DNA of 64,000 nt from Pyrenochaeta sp. MPI-SDFR-AT-0127 (taxonomy: Eukaryota > Ascomycota > Dothideomycetes > Pleosporales > Cucurbitariaceae): the NCBI GenBank assembly GCA_020747015.1, contig JAGTJM010000058.1, positions 150,520 through 214,519 of the forward strand, given 5' to 3'. Below the pieces are notes generated by a model. That model searched no databases. It had not been told where the DNA came from and saw only the letters and a list, made by a program, of their open reading frames with translations. The translations under genes were made by a program, and so were the position numbers. Below are positions 9,448 through 20,876 of this stretch, one piece after another (the stretch's first letter is position 1; each line of letters begins with the position of its first letter).

Positions 9448-11697
9448 TCAAACAATTTCTAGTGTTTCGAGTTGAAAGTCCACGCCTTTCGCCTCAAAGC
9501 CGTCAATCCAAGGACCATAGCTAACCTCGCCATCTTCGAACGAATGGCTATGCAGAGCTATTCGTTCGTAATTATTCAATCCTACTTCCCGAAGGATGAG
9601 CATTGAGATCGTCTGTCGTGCAGACCGATAGCTTGAAGCGCTACAGGCACCAATATTGAGCAGTAGCGCTTTCAATGAGATAACAGAGCCATCTGAGGAT
9701 GGCAAGCCCAAATCCGACTCATCGATATTCTTCAATGAGAAATACTTGTCGAGTAGTTTTTCAGGAGAGCAAATGGACCAGTTCGACTCCTTTCGTTCAA
9801 CCTCAAGAAGACATGTCCATCCCCGAATCCGCAGCGACTTGACATTCTCCGATAACTCGAGGTCGTCTAACAACATCAGGCCGCGTTCTTCCCAAGGCAC
9901 CCAGACTCCGTTTCCTGCTAGGACCTCTATCGAAAGCGGAAAGGCTACTGGAGGCGCGTGATACTCCGTCATCCAACCTTGTCGGTTGATGAGGGTACGC
10001 AAAGGGCCAATCCCAAGGCTATGGGAACCCGTGACTCCTGCCAGATGAATTCTATCCGGCGTCCTGTCTGGCTTCCAGCCGGCCCATGACCAACTGGGAA
10101 ACTCCTTTCGTCGAAGAATCCCACCGCTAATACTCCAAGACAGTGCTAGGACCAGTATTCCGGTCAAAGTCATTTGTGCCTGCGCTCGTTTGTGGAAGGC
10201 TTGCCTTCCATAGATAGGGAGGCCGCACAAAGTATCGACCCTGTCCAATGTTACCATTGGTGTATCACAAAATCTCGTGATAATGCCATCCCGGCGGACC
10301 CGTTCTCTGGAAACACGTGGTCTATCGCGGAATTGTGCAAAGATTCCTGCAAGCGCATTCAATACATCGCCGTCAACACTCATCTGTCGGTTGTAGAACT
10401 TCTCAATGCGATTGATGAGTTCTCCAGGAGCAGCATTACTAACGGGAAAGATTCGTGTAAAAACTCGATCGCCGTCAAAGGCCATGAGAGTAGACATCTC
10501 GACGTGATATATTGGCTTTGACAAATTCTCATAGCAGTGCATCTCGCCGCATTGAAAATATACAGAAGTATCGGTAAAGACTAGGCGTCGCGTTGAGAGC
10601 AAGCCTTCTTGGAATGTCCATGCTCTTGTGTTCCATGGTGAGTTGTACATGTCAGTTGTGAGGAAATTGAGATCGACGAAAGTGTACTTTCCAATTTTCC
10701 CAGAAAGTTGCGGTTTGCGGGGAAGGCTAACTCCAGGTAGACCGTAACCAGGGCCTGTACCGGCACCGGCGATGATAGTCAGGGCAGACCTCGCATATAT
10801 TTCGCCCATCTGGTGTATTTGAATGTTACGCGCCGAGGGATCATCCTGCGGAATACAATATCGATCTATCCAGAGGTATTTGAATCCTAACTTAGCAACG
10901 ACAGTGATGGCGTCTTGAACAACTCGAGGCAGATCATCGGGAAGACTAGCCCCAGCTATCGAATCTTGGTCGGTAAACTCCGAGGAACCCCAGATATAAC
11001 TCAATGTCACATACCGCTGTCTTGGCTCAACGAATTGGTGACCGAAACGATAAGGGACCAGCTTTTTGGTGTCGCAATCAATGACTGTGAGCTCAGGCAG
11101 CGAACGGACGGGGCGTTGAGGTTTTTGACATTTCCCTCTATGCCGATATTCACACGTCTTCATCCATCTCTTAATAAAGGCGTAATCTATCACGTCTGGG
11201 GACAGTATGCGTGCACCTATACCAAACTGACCGTTGCCTTCATCGACCGGCACCAGGACACTACGAGGATAGTCCCTCCCAGCGCCTCTCATCAATTGTA
11301 GCGAAGGACAAGGGCCAAGGACGCCATTGACAGAGGTGACTTTGTCGATGAACCATTCTCTATGAAGCGACGCCTTGGCCGCTTGAGAAGGGTCAATATG
11401 ACGGTGGCAAAATGCCAACAAAAAAGAGCATCTTTCGCAGCAATTCGAGGAATCAATGTTCTTATATTCGAAGAAACCGTGAGGAGCCATGGAAAAGGAT
11501 ACCTTGTCAAAATAACCATCCCAGTTGTACGATCCACAGCCACTGCATGGTGGAGGTTTTTGAGTATTTTCGTCGACAGGAAGTGGATCAGACATCTTGA
11601 AATAGAGGTGCAAGGTGTATGAGAGAAGCATAAAAGAGAGAAGGTTGGCAAAGGTTACTTTTGAGGCTCTGCTCCGCCCCCTACAGGCTTCCATCAT
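9448..11697 (-). CDS. HET-domain heterokaryon-incompatibility protein
   Basis: An uninterrupted frame of 749 codons from ATG 11697; a second ATG at 11595 (MSDPLPVDENTQK) is an equally good start because the first 34 residues look like leader or UTR. The HET domain lies near residues 230-400: YVTLSYIWG, then DAITVVAKLGFKYLWIDRYC, MGEIYARSALTIIAGAG, and NTRAWTFQEGLLSTRRLVFT, in the canonical order. HET domains trigger cell death when incompatible fungal strains fuse. The N-terminal part (CSGCGSYNWDGY...CERCSFLLAFC) has paired cysteines, common in this class. The C-terminal half is family-typical but has no named domain. The gene is intact and sits just upstream of the NLR gene on the same strand. 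Confidence 0.9.
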   Translation of the reverse strand: MMEACRGRSRASKVTFANLLSFMLLSYTLHLYFKMSDPLPVDENTQKPPPCSGCGSYNWDGYFDKVSFSMAPHGFFEYKNIDSSNCCERCSFLLAFCHRHIDPSQAAKASLHREWFIDKVTSVNGVLGPCPSLQLMRGAGRDYPRSVLVPVDEGNGQFGIGARILSPDVIDYAFIKRWMKTCEYRHRGKCQKPQRPVRSLPELTVIDCDTKKLVPYRFGHQFVEPRQRYVTLSYIWGSSEFTDQDSIAGASLPDDLPRVVQDAITVVAKLGFKYLWIDRYCIPQDDPSARNIQIHQMGEIYARSALTIIAGAGTGPGYGLPGVSLPRKPQLSGKIGKYTFVDLNFLTTDMYNSPWNTRAWTFQEGLLSTRRLVFTDTSVYFQCGEMHCYENLSKPIYHVEMSTLMAFDGDRVFTRIFPVSNAAPGELINRIEKFYNRQMSVDGDVLNALAGIFAQFRDRPRVSRERVRRDGIITRFCDTPMVTLDRVDTLCGLPIYGRQAFHKRAQAQMTLTGILVLALSWSISGGILRRKEFPSWSWAGWKPDRTPDRIHLAGVTGSHSLGIGPLRTLINRQGWMTEYHAPPVAFPLSIEVLAGNGVWVPWEERGLMLLDDLELSENVKSLRIRGWTCLLEVERKESNWSICSPEKLLDKYFSLKNIDESDLGLPSSDGSVISLKALLLNIGACSASSYRSARQTISMLILREVGLNNYERIALHSHSFEDGEVSYGPWIDGFEAKGVDFQLETLEIV

Positions 11698-13740
11698 TCA
11701 GCTCCAGTCGGACTCGCCTTGATTGGTAACTTTGAGTTTGGTAGCCTTGTCTAACCGTTTGCGGTGTGGCTTGAACTAGTGTGTGGCGGCCAATGGACGA
11801 CGCCACCCAGTACAACCACCCAGCCACCCTCACTCCATGGACACTTTCATCTCTCCCTCCATTTGGTATATTTAGAAAGACTCAACTAACACTGTTCAGA
11901 TGATGATGAAGCGGAGCTAGAACGAGAAATTTCCATTCTCGGATAGCATGTTATGAATCATCTGAGTGATGACAGACCATTCTGCAGCGGGATCCGTGTG
12001 TGTGTTGAAATAAAAGGTTGTTATAACACGTTAGAGACAGGATTGAAATGAAATGATTAGCACTGCTAGTTCAAGGAGAAGGAAAATGGTGGGAGGCTGG
12101 TTAAGGCAGATAGCAAGGTATCTTGCTATTTCAAGGCCGTCAAGATCTAGTAGATGAATCTAATATGTAGCATCAAAGGATAGACATTATAGGCTTCAAC
12201 TGTGCGACAGAATATATCAATTCAATTGTCCGTGCCCGTGCATGAAACTTGTTGATCACTTGTCGCGCTTCCCTTCTGGTTGTTGGACATTCGATTGTGC
12301 TTGTACATTCCAGTTCATAGGAGTTGACGCATCGAAATGCTTCTGAAAATCTTCTCTTCCGCCAATGTATACAGGAGTGCCATCGGACCGAGCATATCTT
12401 CCAGGCGACAGATTCCAAGGGCTGCTTGGGAGACAGGAGATGGCGACTGGATCTTTAGTATGCCGAAAAGCATGTGGCTACGATAGGACTTGCCTGGAGA
12501 TGTGTTGGAAGCTTGAGAAACCTCTACTTGATGGATGTTGCAGGTTTCCGAGGGGTTTGTGGAAGACATGGTGGAACAAGTTCAAGAAGTGATGAAGGTA
12601 CTTGGGACTAACGATACACAGTGGATATTGATTCGTGCGAAGGATTGCTGGTTGTTGAGACTGGTGCGTTGAGTTTGGTCATATTGGACGGAAGGTTGTA
12701 GTCCTCTTATCAATGCAATGAAGTTTGAGACCCTCGACGAGAAACCAACCAGAGATTAGTGCCTGGGGGAGGCCATCTCGGAGACAGCAGAGATGACATG
12801 GCTAGCGGTCCAGCGGGAAGACCTGAGACACTTTCGGTGAGTGGTACCAACTATAATATTGCCAAATGCCCCAAAGCATTCACTTGTTCGTGTTCAACGA
12901 AACGTGCTATTCGCTACGGGTCCTTCAGAGATGGCATACTGTACGATGGTTGTGGGTACCCACGATGGCCTCAGAGCACTGACGGCCAAGTAGTTTCGGG
13001 TCCACTTCCATGAGTATACTGCCTGAGGCATCAAACATACTTGCGCGGCGGATAATTGAATGGATAAGGCAAAGGGTCTCTGTGGCTGGCGAGCGCTGTT
13101 GCAGCGAGAGAGCGGTGATGATTGGCTGACGGGATGGTCGAGGATGACGTTGATCTTGCATCCTCTCCGGCGTCTCAGCAAGTTGATAGGCTCATGCGGG
13201 CGTAATTGGGGATCTGGGCTGGGGTTTAAGTGAGGCAAATCTCAGCCTCAGCCTGGCTAAGGTCCGTGTACCGGAGGCCATTGTTGAACACCAATCAACG
13301 GCGTTCGTCTTCAGCCTCGCCCTGGGGTCCGGTCAGTTAAGAAGACGCATCTGTCCAGGCTTGCCCACCTTCTTGGTCGTCTCATTGCGCCGCAGAAGAG
13401 GCCTGCTCCCTTACTTTGGGGAGCAAGCGTACTTGTCCTCTAGCACTTAGTCATCGACTGCATCTATCGAGGCTGGATCTCACGATTCAGCCTTGTCGGC
13501 TTTGGTGCGTGTCCCCATGTTGCGGCCCTCTCCTTCGGCTATTGCGCCCGGATAGCATTCGACTGGAATCTTTCGAAGTACTTGCTCTGGAAAATAAGCA
13601 GGAGAAGATCTCGTAGCATTCACAGTACTGACCTCCGCCAGAATCAACTCACGGCTCGAAGAAAGTGCAGCGCGGGTAAGCCCGCGCTCGCGCAATCCGG
13701 GAGCAACAAAATGGTCGTCTAAATACTTGTTCCGAACCAC
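11698..13740. other. Gene-poor interval
   Basis: Two short minus-strand frames (12315-12569 and 12894-13238) and other short frames occur, none with a domain, homology pattern or clear splice structure. I see no RNA gene and no repeat longer than a few bases. Confidence 0.35.
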
Positions 13741-13784
13741 CCACCAATGGAGAATGGTTCAACGACTTCTTACGCTCGGATCCC

Positions 13785-14492
13785 GTGTTCTGGGCAGATG
13801 AGAGTGTGCAGGCGTTGCTGGGCTTCGGCTTTCTCGAACCAGTACCCGACTTGGACCTTTCTGCTGTCGACGGGGACGAATCAGCAAACGTTTCTAGCGA
13901 CCTTTCTTCTGGAACCATTGACTCAAGTCCCGATGTCTCTTCACTATCACTTCCTATTATCCCCGCGTCCGAGTTTTGCGGTGGAAGCGTTGGTGCCGCA
14001 TCCACAGCCCAGCTCGGTGAGGCTCTTCAGGGTCCGCTACTAGCAACTACACCATGGGGCACTGCATCTTCACAAGCTTCAACCAAGGTACAATCTCCGG
14101 TAGATATGGCAGAGCAGACTGTATCGGATGCAATGCAACTCACGACCCTACCACGCATTACACCTATCCTCTCTCAGCCAGAGTCACCTAGTCAAATACC
14201 TCGGCCGGGAGAGGCGCCTCCACAACCTCTGCCCCCAGCGCCTCGACCTTTCAAATGCGGACACTGTACGGCTCGCTTCGTAGGGAGCCGACAGCTTAGC
14301 GACCACGAGCGGAACGAACACAAGAAATACCGTTGTTGCAACAAGGAGTACAAACATTACAAGAACTTCTGGCAGCATCGCCAAGCAAAACACCTCGGTG
14401 TTCGCCACGAATGTAATATCGAGCTCTGCAGCTACAGCGCTGACAACAAGTGGAACTTGAAGAGACACAAGGCTAGTAAGCACGGACAATGA
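13785..14492 (+). CDS. C2H2 zinc-finger protein
   Basis: An acidic, Ser/Pro-rich N-terminus of about 165 residues is followed by three finger-like units at the C-terminus: one good C2H2 (CGHCTARFVGSRQLSDHERNEH spacing C-x2-C, H-x4-H), a degenerate second (RCCNKEYKHY...HRQAKH, where the Cys pair is adjacent), and a third with C-x4-C and H-x4-H ending KASKHGQ. This suggests a nuclear DNA-binding regulator. The same frame is open upstream (NGEWFNDFLRSDPVFWADE from about 13746), so translation may begin earlier or an upstream exon may exist. As written the product is 235 aa. Target genes cannot be told from the sequence. Confidence 0.7.
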   Translation: MFWADESVQALLGFGFLEPVPDLDLSAVDGDESANVSSDLSSGTIDSSPDVSSLSLPIIPASEFCGGSVGAASTAQLGEALQGPLLATTPWGTASSQASTKVQSPVDMAEQTVSDAMQLTTLPRITPILSQPESPSQIPRPGEAPPQPLPPAPRPFKCGHCTARFVGSRQLSDHERNEHKKYRCCNKEYKHYKNFWQHRQAKHLGVRHECNIELCSYSADNKWNLKRHKASKHGQ

Positions 14493-15639
14493 ACAATTTC
14501 AAAAGGTATTCAGAGAATCGAAGCTCGAAACAGACATATATGGTGAAATTACTCGGCAAAATCACGGCATCATACGTTTTTGTTTTCTTTACTTTTATAC
14601 GTCTACATATACGTTACTTGCTTCCGTTGGTCAAGCACACACGCTGTGTGGCGCTGTTGCATCGACGTTTCTGTTGCACGAAGAGTCACAATGCTGAACT
14701 TCTGGCAACATCAGACAACGACGGTTCTACCTCTAGCAATCCCTGTGGCCTTTGGGTAGCATTACCATCAAAGACAAGTTCTGGGTTGGGCAGAGTCCGT
14801 GCTGCCCCTCCCCCTGATGAACCCATGTATTTGCATGGGAGCCGATTCATCAGGCGCCGAGTCGTTTCACCAAAGAAGTCGTCATCTCTCTTTTGCGGAG
14901 TGGAGTAATCGAACGGTTGCGATGATCATGGGGAGGGGACGGTGAAAGTGAGGAATGGCTGTGGTTTCTATTCACACACTTTTTCGTCATGATGTCTTGC
15001 TAGTAAACTCGTGCTTTTCGGCGTTTCTCAAACAGAATCGGCACCTTCATTTGCCTTGCTTCTTTTCAGGGCATGGCTTTGGTTTAGCGTCTCGGAAGTA
15101 TCATTCCATTGAGCAGGAACAGGAGGGGCCCATGGTGAGCTGGGAAACCCGCTGCTAGAGACTCGACCTTCAATGAAAATCCGATCTCACCTTCTCCCCT
15201 TGCAACGCTGTGATGTGGACACTTATAAGCAATAGTTTTCAAAAGATGAGACCTTCAGCTTAGCATGCTCCCGGGCTGTGTTTAAGACTGCTAAATTTGC
15301 CAGAACGATACTCCAAATACATACCAAAAAAGGTTCCCTCCTCATGGGGTCATGAACACTCGTCAAAGCAGCATTTTGCCGACACCTGTCGATACAATTC
15401 CATGTGGAAAGTCAATCTGCCGGCCGGCCCGAACATACTGACATTTCACTAGACTTACGGATGGCTGCAGAGTGGTATTATCCTGTCGACTCTCTAAGTT
15501 GACGTGAGGAGCCATTTTGTAAGGTCATGGCGTCCAATGAGCGAATAACCCAGGCATATTTTATTTGGTTACGACTGTGTGGTGCAGAGAACTCGTGGAG
15601 CGACCAGGCGATACAACGATTTCAGAAACTGCAGCGGCT
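14493..15639. other. Gene-free stretch
   Basis: Short frames only, none with a domain. No RNA gene or repeat seen. Confidence 0.3.
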
Positions 15640-15870
15640 CCCCTATATTACGAAGCATTCATGGGCTTGAGTACAATGGTGAAACTGTTGCTAGAGCATG
15701 GGGCCGGCCCTAACGCGTGGGGCGCAAAATATAGAAACGCACCACTCTACGCAGCTTCATCAAGAGCTCATGATCGGGTGGTAGAGTTACTACTACCATA
15801 TAGTGCCGAGGCGAACGCACGAGGTGAAAATTATGGCAATGCACTCTTTGTGGCTTCACGCGCATTTGGT
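15640..15870 (+). pseudogene. Ankyrin-repeat remnant
   Basis: The plus-strand frame contains two to three ankyrin units: MVKLLLEHGAGPNAWG, then APLYAASSRAHDRVVELLL, then ANARGENYGNALFVAS. The 'VVELLL..GA..NA.G..YGNAL.AAS' pattern is the one found at the end of fungal NACHT/ankyrin NLR proteins. There is no nucleotide-binding domain beside it, and the frame runs into unrelated sequence that overlaps the 3' end of the aminopeptidase gene on the other strand. It is best read as a leftover of a lost NLR or ankyrin gene. Confidence 0.65.
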
Positions 15871-15941
15871 AACTGTCACCTAGATAGTGGTGGATGGAAT
15901 TATAGTTGTTTGATATCATCTACTCGTACACATGTAGCTTC

Positions 15942-17529
15942 TCAGAGTAGCTTTACAATGCGCTTCCCACCAGTGAAGCCTTTCCTGACTTCACTAGCAC
16001 TCCTCTTTGTGGTAGTATTACCAACAGGCGAGCGAGCCGGAAATCCCTCCCATGAGGTGGCGTACTTGGCTACCGCTGCAGCAATACCCCTAGAATGCAA
16101 CAACCAAGCCGCTTGGTTCAAGTTGTCCACATTGTCGCCAGCTTGGTGGTAGTTTTGGTCAAGGATCTCTCCAGCGACACCTCCCCAGATTGCAGCTTCC
16201 TTTTCTGTCTTGATCTCATCAGCACCAGTTGTAGTTCCTCCGGCAGGAATGTTGGCATCCAAGAAGGGACCATAGTCAGAACGGCCATTGAACTCGGTTG
16301 CGTTGTATGGCACGCCAACTCGAGTAAAGTATTTTTCGAAGAACGCTTCAATGTCGCCACTTCCGGAAGGACCCGTCAAGCCGTAGGCGCTGCCATCTCC
16401 GTCGTAGATCTGGTGGACGTAGTTAGGCGAAGCAATCATGTCGAAGTTGAGGTAGGCGCGGATCTTGAGGGCTTCTTCAGGAGATAGGCTCTCCACGTAG
16501 TATGTTGATCCCAGAAGACCGCTTTCTTCGCCACTCCAGAAACCAAAGGTGACAGCATTTTTGACGTTGTACTTGGCAAGAGCTTTAGCAACGTTCAATA
16601 TACCGACTGTTCCGCTACCATCGTCGTTGATTCCAGGTCCAGCACCGACAGAATCTGTGTGAGCTCCTAGTGCAAGCCGGTTGTTCTTGTCACCACATTT
16701 GCTGGTGGCCAGAACATTGTTTGTGGTAACAAGCTCAACGACAGTCACTACATCCAAGGCTGCAGTTACATTGGAACCACCCTGGATCTGAGATACGTAA
16801 GCCAGACCCTGCTCCTGAGACAAGGATACAGTCGCAACATAAGGACCCTGGGGACGAGGTGGAGGGCCAAGTCCGCCGTTGACGACGCCAGGGACGTTGT
16901 TGTAGATAATCGCACCCGCCGCGCCAGCACTGCCAGCAAGAGCGGATTTCAGTCCGAATTCGCAAGTGCCGCGGGAAATGAGCGCGATGTTGCCAGCTAC
17001 ACCGGCTGGGAAGTCGGCTGCCTCACAACCGAAATTTTTGACAACGACCAAGGGCGCATTCACAAGGCCATTGGTGGAGGCCGAGTACTCGAAGATGGTA
17101 GAGTTGATGGCTTGTCCGTTGATGGTGAACTTGTTGATTGTGCCGTTCTGCATGATATAGTTGGAGAAGGGCTGGAGCGTAACATCGTAGTAAGCGGTGG
17201 ATTCGAGCTCCTTTTTCAGCCATTTAACAGTGTCATTATGCGCCGCTCCACCCATAATCCTATTGCGCGCAGGATAGCTGTAAGCAAAATCCTGGAGCTG
17301 CTGGGCGCCCCTCAAAAGCTTCTTCGAAGTGATATCTGCTTCAAGCTTCCTCTGCGAACGCATTAGCTTGGTCCCGATGCGACCTCTAATCTAGTGACAA
17401 GGGTCGTACCGATGTCACGAGCGGCCTGTTCTTGCACGGCTTATCGTTGTGTCCATCCTGACGTCCTCTGAGCTCTGTGGTTGCCGACGCAGCAGCGGCG
17501 AAAGCAGCGAGCGCGATCGTGACCTTCAT
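15942..17529 (-). CDS. Secreted M28 aminopeptidase with PA domain (leucine aminopeptidase 2-like)
   Basis: Two exons, 17529-17410 and 17351-15942, around a 58-nt intron (donor GTACGA, branch-like GCTAATG) give 509 aa. Exon 1 encodes a signal peptide (MKVTIALAAFAAAASATTEL). A PA domain follows (VNAPLVVVKNFGCEAADFPA...ALISRGTCEFGLKS), then the zinc peptidase core: LALGAHTDSVGAGPGINDDG (His and Asp ligands), FWSGEESGLLGS (catalytic Glu pair), YLNFDMIASPNY (Asp ligand) and NYHQAGDNVDN (His ligand). All expected catalytic residues are present. The family removes N-terminal residues from peptides outside the cell or in the vacuole. Several N-glycosylation sites (NGT, NST, NVT, NAT) fit secretion. 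The C-terminus passes over the ankyrin remnant on the other strand. Confidence 0.92.
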
Positions 17530-20500
17530 GTTAACAACAGTTTTGAACCTCAGAGATGAGGACGAGAGGAAACAGGTAGCAGATAGTCCTTCCCAGATTG
17601 ATGGAGGACCGGGACTTTATATTACACCACCTTGACTCCCCCCCTGCCTTTCTCCGCGCATTGGTGCAATTGTATGCCGGTCATCCTCGACATCCAGTAA
17701 CCGTTTTCCAGTATCCGGGTTCAAACTGCAAGCTGCCCTGGCTGGCGAGCAATACGATATCATCCATTTCTTGGCAACCCGCTAGCGGGTCCACACTTTA
17801 GGCTTAATCAAGCAGCTGGTGAAGACAAGCACCGCCAACGCCTGCTTCTTTGCGTCAGGCTTCCTGGGCAGGACTTGGGCGTGCGTGATAGTGGCGGGCG
17901 ATTGCGAAGTTGTTAGAGGATGGCGAAGCGCATGTGAAGAAATTGGTCGCGCGGAAAGAGGAAGGAGGAGGCAAGCGCATGTTTGCCAAGGAATTTATCA
18001 TTGCGGTAGTGCTGTTTTGGAAGGTGCGATGCAAATATGGCGTAGAGACGCGGCTCATTGGCGTTCTAGAGCCATTGCATATTGATAGAACGTCCAGTGG
18101 CGCCTAGGATGCCTAGATTGCTTGATTCTGCCTTTTATTTCTAGTAATCGTGAGTAGCATAAGCACATGAACCACCCATACAACAGAGCATGCAGACATC
18201 TCTGCTCAATACAATCTCTAAGCAGTGGCTTTGAATATGTTCGCCGCAAGAGGCCAGGACTACAGTAAGCTAGAGCCAGTCGGAAGTATGCGCTAGGAAT
18301 TTTGTCGTACCCTAGGTTATTGTGAGAAAGCCAAACGGCCAAGAGATTGTTTAGGGAGTTAAGGAGAAAGTCAGACCAAAAGGCCGCGCCGCCAGCGTCG
18401 TTGGCGAGAGGCTTACGGTTAAGCGTCGGCAAGACATCGTAGAACCGTTGGATATGCTTGCTCTTCCGTCTTCCAGTGGGATTCCCTGTAGTTTCAAACA
18501 CACACTGGGTATTGTGTAAATGGATTTGGATGCAATCCGTACCACTAGCATATAACAGCATATATTTTGTTATATCTCAGTCTATCTTAACGTAACGGCA
18601 GCAGAGCCATCTTCGTAAACTCTTTTCCTTCCTCCCGTTGTTATGTATAAGCGTATATCCATGGTTCTACACGATACAGAATCTCGCCGAATTCTTGAGG
18701 CATGCGGATGGGAACGGAACTTCTGTACAAATTCTATCTTTACTCAGTCTACTACAGCTCGCTAAAGAGTCTGAATATGTAAGGATTAGGCGTTGGTATT
18801 GTGGAAAGGCCGTCTATAGCAAAGGTCAAGAGGCTACGCAGCATCACGACTTATGTTGTAGCTATCTCAAAAAGAAGGATAAAGATGAAGACGAAGCTTG
18901 AGATGTGGTGACAATTGATGCACTTGAGGGCCAGTGTTGGGAGAGGCGTGAACACGTAAGAACAAGGATACGTTAAATGTAGTTAGCGCCTCCCTGAAAT
19001 TGCAGTCCGAGCCCGCCTTGTAGGGGGCGGCTTGATCCGAACGTCGAGCATTGCGAGCGGACGAATAATAGTCCCCTGTATAGTTACTAAATTGAAAGAC
19101 TCTTAGAGTCGACCGTTTTCAAAATATTACTGCTCTTTATAACTAGTATTCTCTACATCTTCACACCTCAAATTAACTTAGCACTGCCGCCATGGCCGCC
19201 ATCTTGGCGAATTTGAGCGATAATCGAGAGCCAGAGTTGGTTGTGATTGGCGAAGGTCCGGATTGTATCGTCAATGAAATCAACCTTGGAAGCGAACCGG
19301 TCAATAATATTCATCGCTGAACAACTCTGGTCTGTGCGTACAAATAGACCCTCGCCGTAGTTGCGAGTTGGATTTGAGAGTAACATTGCCGGACGTGGGG
19401 CTGGAGGCCTGATCAACCTTCAGTCTCCCGCACGGCCTCGCTATTCATCGTAAGACGGTAGGCCTTAACAGGCATGATCCCCACTGCAATTTCGCAGATC
19501 CTCGAGTGGATGGTCGCAATTTCAGCGCCAAAACTTCATACGAGGCGTTTTCGTGGGGAGACAGAAAAGGAACAATTGTGTTCACCAGTGCCATTTGGGC
19601 GTGTTAAGCTTGATATCCAATCGGTCTTGATCGGGTTCTCATCCTCTAATCCTACATATTAAGCGGTAGGCTCACTGGGAATGGCACATATCCATAATAA
19701 TTTATAGTCTTCAGCGGAAGAAGAGACTAAGACATACCGAGATAAATCTGGGGAACGTGTAACTCGGACCACGCTAAGACAACTGGGCCGATGTTCCCCT
19801 TGAATTGAATATCTCCGCTTGTATCTATGAGCATCTAACAAGTGTTGCAGCTTAGCTGCTTATCCCACCGCCTGCTGTTTGTTGCGACCTCGCGCTGCAG
19901 CCCAGCGGTTTGCCCCTTCAAAGTACGTTGGTATTTACCAAAGCGGGCCCAGCCGGAATAAAAGTCGTGGTTTTGGGAGTAGAATGGGACTCATATAAAA
20001 GCCAATTAATGCCTGAGCTTGCCGGGTACAAGAATTAGCAAAAGACACAGATTAGCTAGATATGTCCTTTAGTTCACCCAGGAAACTGCTAGAAAATTGT
20101 TGTCTGTGAAAATGCCATTGAGTTTGGATGGAGGCGTCCGTCAGCTGGTGTGGCTATATCAGGCCATGAATGCCAATTCCGCCCCCCGAGCCTTTCCGCC
20201 CATTAGGCATTATTGCTGTGGCTGGACAGACGAACATCTGCACATAACAAATTACATGGCGAGGCCGTGTAACGTGAATGTATAAAATCTATAAGAGTAT
20301 TTACAGCGTAGATGTTTTACTCGTTGTTCTGACTGCTAAGAGTATCAAATTGCTAAAGCAATGTTTGGGGCCACTACCCAACTCGCTACAAGCTCGGCCG
20401 TATTGGCGGCCATATTGTATGGGCTAAGAAACGCAGGCACCAACATGTGCAGGGGCATACCCCTAACGATTCTGTGCCTTGCTCTAATAATATATGTGTA

Positions 20501-20876
20501 GGATTGTAGGGCGTTCTTTCGTTGGGTTGATTCACCACCTTCCATGATACATCCGCTTTCCAAGCTTTAGCGTGTTCGAACCTTGCTTGAATCCTTCTGG
20601 TTCAATTAGTTTCTACTGAATGGCCTTTTTTATTGCGCCGATAACATAACTCTGCCAAGCTAATGATTCAGCAAGGTGCTGATGAAGTAATGGAAAGCAA
20701 CTTGGCACTGGTGCTCCTCTATATAACTTGTTGACCATGAACACGCCACCTCCCCTGGGCTCTTTGAATAGAAAGCAAGCTATGCGCTGATTCTCCAAAG
20801 TCTTCCAGGAACATTTGGCAATTCCTTCTTTCTTTCTATCGTCTGCGTTATTCTGACCCCTCTGTCCCTTTTCCTC
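17530..20876. other. Gene-poor, probably transposon-derived interval
   Basis: Over 3 kb without a supportable gene. The longest frame, 18055-18561 minus (168 aa), has a stretch (NPTGRRKSKHIQRFYDVL) faintly like the end of copia RNase H, but nothing else supports that. An LTR-like sequence lies at 18935-19165. The remainder is short frames. The last ~150 bp before 20877 is the likely promoter and 5' UTR of the next gene. Confidence 0.4.
18935..19165 (+). mobile_element. LTR-like sequence, possibly copia-type
   Basis: The segment begins TGTTGGGAGAGGCG and ends TCTACATCTTCACA, so it has the TG...CA ends of an LTR, about 231 bp long. A purine-leaning stretch (CTTGAGGGCCAG) sits just before it, where a polypurine tract would be. 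No target-site duplication flanks it, no primer-binding site follows, and no second copy is in the window. It could be a lone degraded 3' LTR. The call rests on layout and general resemblance. Confidence 0.4.

Noticed and set aside
12315..12569. Short minus-strand frame beginning MSSTNPSETC
   Set aside because: 84 residues, no domain, no splice continuation and no conserved pattern; not enough to call a gene.
18055..18561. 168-aa minus-strand frame with a faint copia RNase H pattern
   Set aside because: Only one short stretch looks similar; its direction is opposite to the LTR-like sequence nearby and no other pol motif is present.
18935..19165. Solo LTR from a clean recombination event
   Set aside because: No target-site duplication flanks the sequence, so only a general LTR-like label is kept.
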